Positions 16,542 to 24,994 of a stretch of DNA of 58,591 nucleotides are shown one piece after another. A program made the position numbers and the translations under genes. The notes beneath the pieces were generated by a model. That model was given only the letters and a program-made list of their open reading frames with translations, did not search any database and was not told the origin of the DNA. The DNA is from an uncultured Eubacteriales bacterium (GTDB lineage Bacteria; Bacillota; Clostridia; Oscillospirales; Oscillospiraceae), in NCBI GenBank assembly GCA_900549475.1, contig UROF01000014.1:1-58591 (forward strand). The letters run 5' to 3'. Every line of letters starts with the position of its first letter. The stretch's first letter is position 1.

Positions 16542-17849
16542 ATGAAAAGAACCATCTGCGCCCTGCTGGCGCTTACCATGATCTTCCTCTGCGCCGGCTG
16601 CGGCGCCAACGAGGAGCCCTCCGGCATCTACTATGAGATCACCGGCATCGCTCCCAACGAGACGGTCATGGAGGTGGATGGAAACGCCATCCCCGCAGAA
16701 CTGTACTTCTATTGGACGACGTATAACTGCAACACCATCGACTATCAGATCCTCAGCTCCTACAACTATTACGGCGTCTATGGCGAGCTGCTCAATGAGG
16801 ACGGCACCCTCAACTGGGATGCCGAACTCAGTGAAGGCACCACGGTGGGCCAGTTTGCCCGGGAGCAGGCGGAAAATTCTGTCAAGCTCTACGCCGCCAT
16901 TGAGAATATGGCCAAGGAATATGGCGTGGAGATGACCGACGAGGACAAGGCGTCCCTGGAGGAGAACCGGGCAGCCGCTATCGAGGAATTGGGCGGCGAG
17001 GAGGAGTTCCAGGCCTACCTGGAGGAGCTGGGTATCAGCGAGGACAGCTTTAACCGTCTCTCTTCCGCTTCCTACCTGGTAGAAGGCCTGACGGATCTGG
17101 TGCTGGAGGAGGGAAGTCCCCTGTACCTGGCTCCGGAGGACTACAACCAGTACGCCATCTATGCCGATCACATCCTGCTGTCTACCCAGGATACCACCAC
17201 CGGCGAGGCCCTCTCCGAGGAGGAGATCGAGGCCAAGCGTGCCACTGCCGAGGACCTGCTGGCCCAGCTCCAGGAGGCCGAGGACGTAGAGGCGCTGTTC
17301 AGCCAGCTGGCAGATGAGTACAGCGAGGACCCCGGCCGGGACAGCTACCCCAACGGCTACATCTATGCCCCCGGTACTATGGTAACGGAGTTTGAGGACG
17401 CCGCGGCTTCCCTGAACCCCGGCGAGATCAGCGGTATCGTGGAGAGTACTTACGGCTACCATATCATCCTGCGCAAGGATCTCACCCAGGGTCTTGCGGA
17501 TGATCCCGACCAGAAGCGGACGCTGGCGCAAAATCACCTGGATTCCCTGCTTCAGCTTGCCATGCAGGAGGCTGAGGTGACTGCCAGCGACAAGCTGGAT
17601 ACCATCGAGCCCGGCACGCTGTATGTCAGCTATACCACCTGGCTCAATGAGAAGGCGGCAGCTGAGGATGCGGAAAACGCCGGTAACACCGACGGCACCA
17701 CATCCGACAACAGCACCGGCAGCAACGATACCGCCGGCAATGACGCTGCTGACAACACCACCGGCAACGACACGACCGGTAATGATACGACCAGCAACAA
17801 CAGCACCGGCAACAACGATGCCGCTGCTTCCGGAGAGAACGGGCAGTAA
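16542..17849 (+). CDS. Parvulin-type peptidyl-prolyl isomerase lipoprotein (PrsA/SurA-like)
   Basis: A 435-residue exported lipoprotein. The signal MKRTICALLALTMIFLCAGC ends in a lipobox with lipidated Cys20. Residues about 40-200 are a helical chaperone region; about 203-310 is the rotamase domain (YAIYADHILLST, EYSEDPGRDSYPNG, and the final GYHIILRKD). It should assist folding of secreted proteins at the outer face of the membrane. The last about 55 residues are a low-complexity Asn/Thr/Asp/Gly tail. I chose ATG 16542, which places the positively charged signal directly at the start; a GTG five codons earlier is possible. A hairpin separates it from truB. Confidence 0.9.
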   Translation: MKRTICALLALTMIFLCAGCGANEEPSGIYYEITGIAPNETVMEVDGNAIPAELYFYWTTYNCNTIDYQILSSYNYYGVYGELLNEDGTLNWDAELSEGTTVGQFAREQAENSVKLYAAIENMAKEYGVEMTDEDKASLEENRAAAIEELGGEEEFQAYLEELGISEDSFNRLSSASYLVEGLTDLVLEEGSPLYLAPEDYNQYAIYADHILLSTQDTTTGEALSEEEIEAKRATAEDLLAQLQEAEDVEALFSQLADEYSEDPGRDSYPNGYIYAPGTMVTEFEDAAASLNPGEISGIVESTYGYHIILRKDLTQGLADDPDQKRTLAQNHLDSLLQLAMQEAEVTASDKLDTIEPGTLYVSYTTWLNEKAAAEDAENAGNTDGTTSDNSTGSNDTAGNDAADNTTGNDTTGNDTTSNNSTGNNDAAASGENGQ

Positions 17850-17867
17850 ACCGTCCCTCCATGTACA

Positions 17868-17910
17868 GCGAGGGGCCTCCGTCAAAGCAACCTTTGGCGG
17901 AGGCCCTCGC
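17868..17910 (+). other. Strong hairpin between the parvulin gene and truB, without a U-tract
   Basis: GCGAGGGGCCTCCG pairs with CGGAGGCCCTCGC (one bulged G) and continues through CAAAG/CTTTG around a CAAC loop, about 19 bp in all. No T-run follows, so it may be a leaky terminator, an mRNA-processing or stability element, rather than a full stop. Confidence 0.6.
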
Positions 17911-17946
17911 CGCGATATCACACCTACTCCATTACAGGGAGGATCT

Positions 17947-18816
17947 ATGGCAAACGGGATCATTATCATCGACAAACCGGCAGACTGGACCAGCATGGAT
18001 GTATGCGCCAAGCTCCGGGGTATTCTGAAGGAGCGCCGCATCGGCCATGGCGGCACATTGGACCCCATGGCTACCGGCGTGCTGCCGGTATTTGTAGGCA
18101 GCGCCACCCGGGCGGTGGAGTTTGCCGAGAAAGGGGACAAGGAGTATATCGCCGGGCTCCGGCTGGGCCTTGTGACCAACACCCAGGATACTACCGGCGA
18201 GGTGCTGAACGAATTCTCCGCCGTCCCCGGCAGAGAAGCTCTGGAGGCGGTACTGCCCGCCTTTACCGGGCCCATTGCTCAGGTGCCCCCTATGTTCTCC
18301 GCCATCAAGCGGGACGGGAAAAAGCTCTATGAGCTGGCCCGGGCGGGGAAGGAGATCCACCGGGACCCCCGGCACATCACCATCCACGCTTTGGAACTGC
18401 TGGAGCAAACGGGGGAGCGGGACTACCTCCTGCGGGTACGCTGCTCCAAGGGCACCTATGTCCGCACCCTCTGCCATGATATCGGTGAGGCTCTGGGCTG
18501 CGGCGGCTGTATGTACAGCCTCCGGCGGACCATGGCCGCCGGGTTCACTCTGACAGAGGCAGTGACCCTGGAGCAGGCGGAGGAGAGCCGGGAGGCTCTG
18601 CTGCTGCCCACGGACAGTTTTTTCCGCTCCTATGCCCCGGTCACTCTCTCCTCTCCCCGGCAGGAAAAGCTCTGCCGCAACGGGAATCCTGTTCCCGTCC
18701 GGGGGCTGGAAGAGGAGGCCCTCTATCGGGTATACAGCCAGGAGGGAGATTTCCTGTGCCTGAGCCGGTATCAGAAAGGATATCTGGTCTCCGTCAAGAA
18801 CTTTTTCGGCAGCTGA
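17947..18816 (+). CDS. truB: tRNA pseudouridine(55) synthase TruB
   Basis: A 289-residue enzyme that makes pseudouridine at U55 of the tRNA T-loop. Seen: GIIIIDKPADWTSMD (about 4-18), the KERRIGHGGTLDPMATGVLPV catalytic block with the essential Asp in GTLDP (about 36-43), TKEYIAG-like segment, and C-terminal RCSKGTYVRTLCHDIG (about 167-182). Only the ATG at 17947 gives the family N-terminus; GGGAGG lies 5-10 bases upstream. The order truB-ribF is common in Firmicutes, and the gap to ribF is 39 bases. Confidence 0.97.
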   Translation: MANGIIIIDKPADWTSMDVCAKLRGILKERRIGHGGTLDPMATGVLPVFVGSATRAVEFAEKGDKEYIAGLRLGLVTNTQDTTGEVLNEFSAVPGREALEAVLPAFTGPIAQVPPMFSAIKRDGKKLYELARAGKEIHRDPRHITIHALELLEQTGERDYLLRVRCSKGTYVRTLCHDIGEALGCGGCMYSLRRTMAAGFTLTEAVTLEQAEESREALLLPTDSFFRSYAPVTLSSPRQEKLCRNGNPVPVRGLEEEALYRVYSQEGDFLCLSRYQKGYLVSVKNFFGS

Positions 18817-18855
18817 GCCGCTGCTTTCTTATTTTGCTGCTTGGAGGGTCCTCCC

Positions 18856-19758
18856 ATGGACAAAGAAAACAGAAAAGTCATCGCCCTGGGCTTTTTTGAT
18901 GGTATTCATCTGGGTCATCAGGCCCTGCTGCGTCGTGCGGTGGAGCGAGCCAAGGAAAAGGGATTCACGCCTGCCGTATTTACCTTCGACCGCTCTCCCC
19001 GGGAGTTCGTTACCGGTACGCCGGTGCCGCTGCTCACCACGCCGGAGGAGCGCCGCCAGGCGGTACGGGAACTGTTCGGCATTGAAGAGGTCATTGTCGC
19101 TCCCTTTGACCAGGAGATGATGACCATGCCCTGGGTGGATTTTATCCTCATGCTGGCTCAGCGGTACCGGGCCGGGTGGCTGGTGGCCGGCCACAGCTTC
19201 CGCTTCGGTCACAAAAACACCGGAACCCCTACCCTGCTGGCCCGAAAGGCTGAACAGCTGGGTATCGGCTGCGACATCATTCCCGCCGTCACCCTGGACG
19301 GCGTCACTGTCAGCTCCACCCACATCCGCGGTCTGCTGGAACAGGGAAATGTGGAGGAGGCCCGCCGCTTCCTGGGCCGTCCCTACTCCCTCACCGGCAC
19401 GGTCCGCCATGGCAAGGGCCTGGGGTCCCGGCTGGGCGCTCCCACCGTGAACCTGATCCCTTCGGCGGGCCATCTGGTTCCCGCTTACGGCGTCTATACC
19501 GCCCGGGTGACGGTGGACGGCCAGGTATTCCCCGCTGTCACCAATGTGGGCGTCCGGCCCACGGTGGATGAGAACGGCAGCGTAACGGTGGAGAGCCATC
19601 TGCTGGACGAAAAGCTGGGTCTCTACGGTGAAGTCTGCCGGGTGGAGTTTCTGAAAATGCTGCGGCCGGAGCACCGCTTTGACGACCTGGAGGCCCTCCG
19701 GCAGCAGATCATCCGGGATGCGGATGAGGCCCGGGCCTATTTTTCCCAGAGCACATAA
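18856..19758 (+). CDS. ribF: Bifunctional riboflavin kinase/FAD synthetase RibF
   Basis: A 300-residue enzyme converting riboflavin to FMN and FMN to FAD. The N-terminal FAD synthetase domain has GFFDGIHLGHQALL (about 11-24), the nucleotidyl-transfer motif, and SSTHIRGLL (about 154-162); the C-terminal flavokinase domain (about 175-300) has GRPYSLTGTVRHGKGLGSRLGAPTVNL and GVYTARV. The ATG at 18856 is used although a TTG five codons earlier (18841) is in frame, because GGAGGGTCC is properly spaced. No FMN riboswitch is seen, consistent with its linkage to truB. Confidence 0.97.
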   Translation: MDKENRKVIALGFFDGIHLGHQALLRRAVERAKEKGFTPAVFTFDRSPREFVTGTPVPLLTTPEERRQAVRELFGIEEVIVAPFDQEMMTMPWVDFILMLAQRYRAGWLVAGHSFRFGHKNTGTPTLLARKAEQLGIGCDIIPAVTLDGVTVSSTHIRGLLEQGNVEEARRFLGRPYSLTGTVRHGKGLGSRLGAPTVNLIPSAGHLVPAYGVYTARVTVDGQVFPAVTNVGVRPTVDENGSVTVESHLLDEKLGLYGEVCRVEFLKMLRPEHRFDDLEALRQQIIRDADEARAYFSQST

Positions 19759-19784
19759 CCAGTTTCTGTCGGAGGAAGTCGCAC

Positions 19785-19958
19785 ATGAAACTCAGGTTGG
19801 AATTCATAGCAGCTATTGTAACCATTATTGCCGGCTATCTTGGCGCGGCCATTTTGGTGGAAACCATGAATTGGCCTGACGGTGGTTCTGTTATTGCCAT
19901 AGCTGTCATGGGCGCTTTTATCTTGAGAAGATTGGACCATAACGGCAGCGATGAATAA
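19785..19958 (+). CDS. Small membrane protein of unknown function (57 aa)
   Basis: A 57-residue protein beginning MKLRLEFIAAIVTIIAGYLG with two hydrophobic stretches (about 7-25 and 35-47) and the polar end LDHNGSDE. GGAGG is 9 bases before the ATG, and the gene is 26 bases after ribF and directly followed by a terminator, all of which support real translation. I do not recognise it; its frame is somewhat richer in A/T than ribF. Function unknown. Confidence 0.68.
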   Translation: MKLRLEFIAAIVTIIAGYLGAAILVETMNWPDGGSVIAIAVMGAFILRRLDHNGSDE

Positions 19959-19978
19959 AGCACTGGATCTGCACATCG

Positions 19979-20010
19979 AATAAGGCGGCCCCCAAGGCCA
20001 CCTTATTTTG
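19979..20010 (+). terminator. Terminator of the truB-ribF-small-protein unit
   Basis: AATAAGGCGGCC pairs with GGCCACCTTATT (one mismatch) around CCCAA, followed by TTTTG. It starts 20 bases after the small gene's stop. Confidence 0.75.
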
Positions 20011-20178
20011 TCATTTAACCGGTTCGTCTTTCCTGTCTGGCAGCCGTTTTCCTTTTTATGTAGGGATTTTATGGCCGGACACCATGTGTCAGGTAAACAT
20101 TTCCTGTCCATTCCCGCTCTGTGTCCTGTTCTCTGGTCCCGACATGGGGTAATCTTTTCATCGAAGGGAGGAACCACA

Positions 20179-20688
20179 GTGGATCAGAAAAAAATCGGCA
20201 GCTTTCTGAAAGAGCTGCGAAAGGAAAAGAATGTTACCCAGGAGCAGCTGGCGGAGATCCTAGGGGTTTCCAGCCGGACGGTATCCCGGTGGGAGACCGG
20301 GAGCAACCTGCCGGATCTGGATCTCCTGATGTCTCTGGCGGACTACCACAAGGTAGAGCTCCGGGAGCTGCTGGACGGAGAAAGGATGGATACCAGAATG
20401 AACAAGGAACTGGAGGAGACCGTGGTAAAAGTGGCGGACTACAGCAACCATGAGAAGCAGAAATTTGCCCGGCGGATGTGTGTACTGTTTATCATCGGGA
20501 CCGTGCTCTTTACCCTCTACCTGGTGTGGTGTGCATCAGGCATGCCGGCCGGTTGGGAGCCGGCAGCCAGCTGCGCCCTGGGCTTTGCCTATGGGATGAT
20601 GCTGGTGGGTATTCTGTACACCAGCGGCCGCCTGGCCCGGTTTCACGCGCTGAAGCTGCGGCTGCTGAAGCGGCTGCAGAGAAAATGA
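20179..20688 (+). CDS. Membrane-anchored XRE-family transcriptional regulator
   Basis: A 169-residue protein with an N-terminal helix-turn-helix (about 3-58; FLKELRKEKNVTQEQLAEILGVSSRTVSRWETGSNLPD is the HTH_3 core, too long to be chance) and two hydrophobic helices toward the C-terminus (about 97-118 and 128-152) ending in a basic KLRLLKRLQRK tail. It likely binds DNA from the membrane in response to an unknown signal. The GTG at 20179 has GGGAGG 8 bases upstream and places the start at the HTH. Followed by its own terminator. Confidence 0.88.
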   Translation: MDQKKIGSFLKELRKEKNVTQEQLAEILGVSSRTVSRWETGSNLPDLDLLMSLADYHKVELRELLDGERMDTRMNKELEETVVKVADYSNHEKQKFARRMCVLFIIGTVLFTLYLVWCASGMPAGWEPAASCALGFAYGMMLVGILYTSGRLARFHALKLRLLKRLQRK

Positions 20689-20714
20689 TTTGGAAAAACG
20701 ACTTTATCCTGCAG

Positions 20715-20742
20715 GGCGGCCTCCCGTGGGGCCGCCTTTTTT
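20715..20742 (+). terminator. Terminator of the XRE regulator gene
   Basis: GGCGGCC with GGCCGCC, 8-base loop, six T residues, 26 bases after the stop codon. Confidence 0.85.
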
Positions 20743-20820
20743 GCGCTTTGCCGGAGTTGCGTTCACCTGTTTCCGGGGTAATATTTTAAATTTCTTCCAA
20801 GATTCTTAAAGCTTTCTTCC

Positions 20821-20849
20821 TTGACGGTGCAGATGTATTTTAATAGAAT
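20821..20849 (+). promoter_or_regulatory. Promoter of the traX-like gene
   Basis: TTGACG (20821-20826), 17-base spacer, TAGAAT (20844-20849), 30 bases upstream of the start codon. Confidence 0.75.
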
Positions 20850-20879
20850 GGGAAACTGCGCGAAAAGAAAGGGGTCTTT

Positions 20880-21653
20880 ATGAAAAGAAGTTTTTGTTGT
20901 ACTGAATTTACATTGAAAATCATAGCAATGGTGTTCATGGTCGTTGACCATATCCATTCCTATCTGAGAATCGGCCCGGAGTGGATCAGCTTACTGCCGC
21001 GCTTTGTTGCACCACTGTTTGTCTATTTCCTGGTAGAGGGATTCTATCACACACGGAATTGGAAAAAATATTTTCAAAGAATTTTCACTTTCGCATGTAT
21101 CATGCTGGCGGGAAATATGGTGATCAACTATATGTTCCACTCCGTAAACTACGCCACAGGCGAAATGGATTTTTACGCGCTGCAGCAAGGAAATAATATC
21201 TTCCTCACATTATCCGTCTATCTGCTCATCCTGAAGCTGCTGCAAACAGCCACAGTCAACAAGGGAGCAAAAAAGTATTCTTCTATTCTGGGGATCCTGA
21301 TCTTATCCCTGATATCTCTGCCATTTTGTGAAGGTTCCTTCTACCTTTTGCCGTTGCTGTTCGTCTTTTACTTCGGCTACAACAGGAAAAATTTTGCCTA
21401 TGCCGGCGTAATCGCGTGGTCTGTACTGCTGCTTATCAAAGCCTGCCTGTCCTACTATTCGGGCGGCACCGGAATATCCCTGTTTTCAACATTATGTTTT
21501 GACAGTGAGTGGGCCATAATAGCTGTTATTCTCCCCATCTATCTATACTCTGGACAACGCGGCGTTAACAGCAACGTATCCAAATGGCTGTTTTATGTGG
21601 TGTATCCTGCCCACTTGTGGGTTCTGATGATTCTGGCAAAGGTACTGCATTAA
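20880..21653 (+). CDS. TraX-family multipass membrane protein
   Basis: A 257-residue protein with about seven to eight hydrophobic segments and the TraX start pattern: FTLKIIAMVFMVVDHI (about 9-24) followed by the PRFVAPLFVYFLVEGFYHT stretch (about 40-58). F-plasmid TraX acetylates pilin; chromosomal homologues in Clostridia are thought to be membrane acyltransferases of unknown target. Codon use is distinctly richer in A/T than neighbours, which hints at acquisition by transfer. GAAAGGGG lies about 6 bases before the ATG. No conjugation gene is nearby. Confidence 0.85.
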   Translation: MKRSFCCTEFTLKIIAMVFMVVDHIHSYLRIGPEWISLLPRFVAPLFVYFLVEGFYHTRNWKKYFQRIFTFACIMLAGNMVINYMFHSVNYATGEMDFYALQQGNNIFLTLSVYLLILKLLQTATVNKGAKKYSSILGILILSLISLPFCEGSFYLLPLLFVFYFGYNRKNFAYAGVIAWSVLLLIKACLSYYSGGTGISLFSTLCFDSEWAIIAVILPIYLYSGQRGVNSNVSKWLFYVVYPAHLWVLMILAKVLH

Positions 21654-21715
21654 AAGCTGACGGAAGGGGCGTGTACAGCGGGACCGTGGTGCTTCTTTCC
21701 CCATTGTTTTCGCCC

Positions 21716-21744
21716 TTGCGTCTCCCCATCCCCTGTGGTAGACT
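21716..21744 (+). promoter_or_regulatory. Promoter of the racemase gene
   Basis: TTGCGT (21716-21721), 17-base spacer, TAGACT (21739-21744), 24 bases before the start codon. Confidence 0.65.
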
Positions 21745-21768
21745 ATACGGGCAAAGGAGGCGACCAGT

Positions 21769-22470
21769 ATGGCCAAGAAAATCATAGGGATCATCGGCGG
21801 TATGGGCCCCCTGGCCACTGTGGACCTGTTTGAAAAGATCACCCTGCATACGAAAGCCCAGCAGGATCAGGATCATCTGCGGGTCCTCATTGACAGCAAT
21901 ACTAACATTCCCGACCGGACGGCAGCCCTGCTCCACGGCGGAGAGGACCCTGTCCCCCAGCTGATAGCCAGCGCCACATCACTGGAAAAAATGGGAGCTC
22001 AGGTACTGGTCATGCCCTGCAACACCGCCCACAATTTTTACGACGCGGTAGCCGGCGCGGTGGAGGTCCCCGTCCTCCACATGATCCGTCTGACAGCCCA
22101 GGCCCTCCAGAGGCAGGGCATCACCACCGCAGGACTGTTGGCGACGGATGGTACCGTCCAGACCGGCATTTACCAGCGCACCTTTGCCGGTACCGGCATT
22201 GAAATACTGACTCCGGACCAGGAAGGGCAGAAAGCCATCATGGACATGACCTACCAGGGCGTCAAAGCCGGGGATTTCAGCTATGACCCGTCCGCCGCCC
22301 GGCATGCCATGGAAGAGCTGCTGCACCGGGGCGCCCAAACATTGATCCTGGGCTGCACGGAGCTGCCTCTGGCAGCCCGGCTCTATCATCTGACATATCC
22401 CTTCACCGATCCCACCCTGGAGCTGGCCCTGGAGGCCATCCGCTTTGCCGGAGGAGAGACGGTGGAATGA
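21769..22470 (+). CDS. Aspartate/glutamate racemase family protein
   Basis: A 233-residue cofactor-independent amino-acid racemase. KIIGIIGGMGPLATVDLF (about 4-21) is the family N-terminus; the two catalytic cysteines are in VMPCNTAHN (about 81-89) and LGCTELP (about 190-196), so both halves of the active site are intact. Substrate is probably Asp or a broad range of amino acids rather than the Glu used for peptidoglycan (MurI proteins are longer and have different flanks). GGAGG is upstream of the ATG. The gene is alone between a promoter and a terminator. Confidence 0.9.
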   Translation: MAKKIIGIIGGMGPLATVDLFEKITLHTKAQQDQDHLRVLIDSNTNIPDRTAALLHGGEDPVPQLIASATSLEKMGAQVLVMPCNTAHNFYDAVAGAVEVPVLHMIRLTAQALQRQGITTAGLLATDGTVQTGIYQRTFAGTGIEILTPDQEGQKAIMDMTYQGVKAGDFSYDPSAARHAMEELLHRGAQTLILGCTELPLAARLYHLTYPFTDPTLELALEAIRFAGGETVE

Positions 22471-22481
22471 TCCCTGCTATC

Positions 22482-22524
22482 AATAAACAAGAGGAAGGCT
22501 CTTTGAGCCTTCCTCTTGTTTATT
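22482..22524. terminator. Bidirectional terminator
   Basis: A perfect 20-bp stem with a TTT loop; AT-rich ends supply U-tracts in both directions. It separates the racemase gene from the convergent LysR gene. Confidence 0.9.
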
Positions 22525-22538
22525 CTCGGATCTCTCAG

Positions 22539-23417
22539 CTACTGGTGCAGCTCCGTTACGATACGCCGGGAGTAGTCGATAAACTTCCGGATAATAGGCG
22601 TCGCCTCCTCCAGAGACGGCACGGCAATGCCGATTCGCCGGCAGGCCGGCGGGTCCAGCGGCAGGCTGCGGACATTGTCCCGGCGGCCCTGGAGCACCAG
22701 CTCCGACAGGATGCTGAACCCTAAGCCGTGTTCCACCATGGACAAAATAGCAGCGTCCTCCACCTGGGTGTCCTTGATATCCGGCCGGACCGCCTGATCC
22801 TCAAAGACCCGCATGATATCCAGATCAAAGCCCAGAGAGGGCATCAGAAATTCTTTCCCGCCAAATTCCGTCACCGGGAAACGCTTCATCCCCTCCGCCG
22901 GGTAATCCATAGGCAGGATCGCCAGCAGGGGGTCGTCCCACAGGGGGACCCAGTCATAGCTGCCCCGATCCTGGCGGCTGGCAAAACTCAGGTCCACCTT
23001 ATCATCCTGGAGCCAGCGGTACATCTCCTCCACACTGCCCATGCGGATATCCACCGATACATCGGGAAACGCCCAGCGAAACTGCTGCACAATGGTGGGC
23101 AGCCAGTGCATGCAGATACTGGAATAGGCCGCCACCCGGATATTCTCCCTTTTGCGGCTGCTCTGAGCGGCGATCTCTCCCTCCAGGCGGCGGCCCGCCT
23201 GCAGCAGCTCCTTTGCAGCGGGCGCCAGCTGCTCCCCTGCGGGGGTCAGGCGAACACCATACCGGTCCCGGACCAGCAGCGGAAAGCCCACTTCATTTTC
23301 CAGGCTGTTCATCATATGGGTCAATCCCGACTGGGTACACCCCAGCTTTTCCGCCGCCCGGGTGAAACTGCCCAGCTCCACTGCGGTAAACAGTGCTTCC
23401 CACTTTTTTGTCTCCAT
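22539..23417 (-). CDS. LysR-family transcriptional regulator
   Basis: A 292-residue regulator. Residues about 1-60 form the winged helix (ALFTAVELGSFTRAAEKLG, CTQSGLTHMMNSLENEVG, FPLLVRDRYGVRLTPAG), and about 85-290 form the periplasmic-binding-like effector domain. The ATG at 23417 has GGAGG 7 bases upstream; an in-frame ATG nine codons earlier is also possible. The divergent neighbour is a germination protein and the convergent one a racemase; the regulated target and effector are not evident. Confidence 0.92.
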   Translation of the reverse strand: METKKWEALFTAVELGSFTRAAEKLGCTQSGLTHMMNSLENEVGFPLLVRDRYGVRLTPAGEQLAPAAKELLQAGRRLEGEIAAQSSRKRENIRVAAYSSICMHWLPTIVQQFRWAFPDVSVDIRMGSVEEMYRWLQDDKVDLSFASRQDRGSYDWVPLWDDPLLAILPMDYPAEGMKRFPVTEFGGKEFLMPSLGFDLDIMRVFEDQAVRPDIKDTQVEDAAILSMVEHGLGFSILSELVLQGRRDNVRSLPLDPPACRRIGIAVPSLEEATPIIRKFIDYSRRIVTELHQ

Positions 23418-23504
23418 TGGCCGCCTCCTTTTCTTTTGGATCACCTTTCATTATACCCGGCGGACAAAAAAAAGCAAGCTGTCCGCCGCCACGGTCCATT
23501 GCCA

Positions 23505-23533
23505 GCATAAGTCCCTTCCTGCAGGGCATACTA
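23505..23533 (+). promoter_or_regulatory. Putative sigma-G promoter of the germination gene
   Basis: GCATA (23505-23509) and CATACTA (23527-23533) with a 17-base spacer fit the forespore sigma-G consensus (GHATR, 17-18 bases, CATnnTA), 28 bases upstream of the SpoVAF/GerA-type gene, as expected for a germination protein. Not tested. Confidence 0.62.
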
Positions 23534-23561
23534 TCCCCAAATACCCACAGGAGGACATGAT

Positions 23562-24980
23562 ATGGATCAGCTTACGGATAAGCTCAGCGAAAATCAATCG
23601 GTATTAGACAGCCTTCTGGGCGTAGGGCGCAGCTATGACGTGATCTCCCGGGACCTGTGGATCGGCAGCCGCCGGGGCCGCCTTTATGTCATTGATGGCT
23701 ATGGCGACGACGGCGTCATCGAGCGGATCTGCTCCTTCCTGCTGGGCCGGGGGGCCCAGCTGGGAGAGGAGGCCCGGGATATGCAGGATTTTATCGACCG
23801 GTGCATCACCTTCTGCGAGGTGAACTGTGAAAACCAGGTGGACGCCATTCTTACCGGCGCCTTCCTGGGCAAAACCGTGCTGCTGGTGGATGGATTTGAC
23901 CACTGTGCCCTCATCGACGCCAAGGGTTATCCCTGCCGGGCGGTATCCGAGCCCTCTGACGGCAAGGTCCTCCGAGGCAGTCACGACGGCTTTACGGAAA
24001 CCCTGGTGCAGAACACCGCTCTCCTCCGCCGCCGTATCCGGGACACCAATCTGACACTGGAGAGCCACAAGGTGGGCAGCCGCAGCAAAACTGACGTGGT
24101 GCTGGCCTATCTGGAAAATAAAGTGGATCAGGAGGAACTGGAGACCCTGCGGCGAAAACTGGCTGCCATCGACATCAACTCCACCGCCATGAGCCAGGAG
24201 AGTATCGCCGAAGCCATGATGGCCCCCCAGTGGTACAACCCCTTTCCCAAGGTCCGCTACACCGAGCGGCCTGACTCCGCCACCGCCTGCGTCATGGAGG
24301 GAAATATCGTCCTGCTGGTGGACAACTCGCCGTCGGTAATGCTGCTGCCCACCCACTTCTTTGACTTCATGGAGGAGGCCAACGATTACTACTTCCCGCC
24401 CCTCGTCGGCACCTACCTCCGGTATCTCCGCATCGCGGTGATGCTGCTGTCCCTCTTCATCACACCGCTGTGGTACCTTCTGGTAAAGGACCCCTCCCAA
24501 GCCCCGGAGTTCCTGCGTTTCGTAGCCCCGGAGGAGGAGGGAAGCGTACCGCTGCTGGTACAGATGCTGCTGTTGGAGTTTGTGGTGGACCTTCTGAAGC
24601 TGGCCTCTTTGAACACCCCCGACGCCCTGAGCAGCTCCTTCAGTATGCTGGGAGCCCTGATCCTGGGAGAATTTGCTGTCCAGGCCCGGTGGCTGGTGCC
24701 GGAGGTGCTGGTATACATGGCCTTCGTGGCCATTGCCAACTTCGCCCAGCCCAGCTTTGAGCTGGGGTATGCTCTCAAGCTGATGCGGATGGTGATCCTG
24801 CTGCTCATCGCCGCCTTCGACGTGTGGGGCCTGGTGGCGGGAATTCTGCTCTTCCTGGTTCTGTTGGTCACTACCAAGCCAATTCTGGGGAAAGGATACC
24901 TCTACCCCCTCTACCCCTTCAATGGGAAGGCCCTCAGCCGTATCCTGCTGCGGCACCCCATCAGCCGCCGCAACAGCTGA
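23562..24980 (+). CDS. GerA-family spore germination protein (SpoVAF-like)
   Basis: A 472-residue membrane protein. N-terminal residues about 1-290 are the soluble GerA domain (SYDVISRDLWIGSRRGRLYVIDG near the start, LVQNTALLRRRIRDTNLTLE about 148-167), and about 290-450 contain four to five transmembrane helices with the PPLVGTYLRYLRI segment typical of the family. The start and overall form fit SpoVAF-like proteins, which sit in the spore inner membrane and act in nutrient germination or dipicolinate release. No gerB/gerC genes adjoin it, favouring SpoVAF over a full GerA-type receptor. AGGAGG is 7 bases before the ATG. Confidence 0.88.
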   Translation: MDQLTDKLSENQSVLDSLLGVGRSYDVISRDLWIGSRRGRLYVIDGYGDDGVIERICSFLLGRGAQLGEEARDMQDFIDRCITFCEVNCENQVDAILTGAFLGKTVLLVDGFDHCALIDAKGYPCRAVSEPSDGKVLRGSHDGFTETLVQNTALLRRRIRDTNLTLESHKVGSRSKTDVVLAYLENKVDQEELETLRRKLAAIDINSTAMSQESIAEAMMAPQWYNPFPKVRYTERPDSATACVMEGNIVLLVDNSPSVMLLPTHFFDFMEEANDYYFPPLVGTYLRYLRIAVMLLSLFITPLWYLLVKDPSQAPEFLRFVAPEEEGSVPLLVQMLLLEFVVDLLKLASLNTPDALSSSFSMLGALILGEFAVQARWLVPEVLVYMAFVAIANFAQPSFELGYALKLMRMVILLLIAAFDVWGLVAGILLFLVLLVTTKPILGKGYLYPLYPFNGKALSRILLRHPISRRNS

Positions 24981-24994
24981 CCTAGCTGTAAAAC

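Noticed and set aside
15531..18275. 914-codon minus-strand open frame
   Set aside because: It runs across three plus-strand genes and two promoters; composition is that of an antisense shadow.
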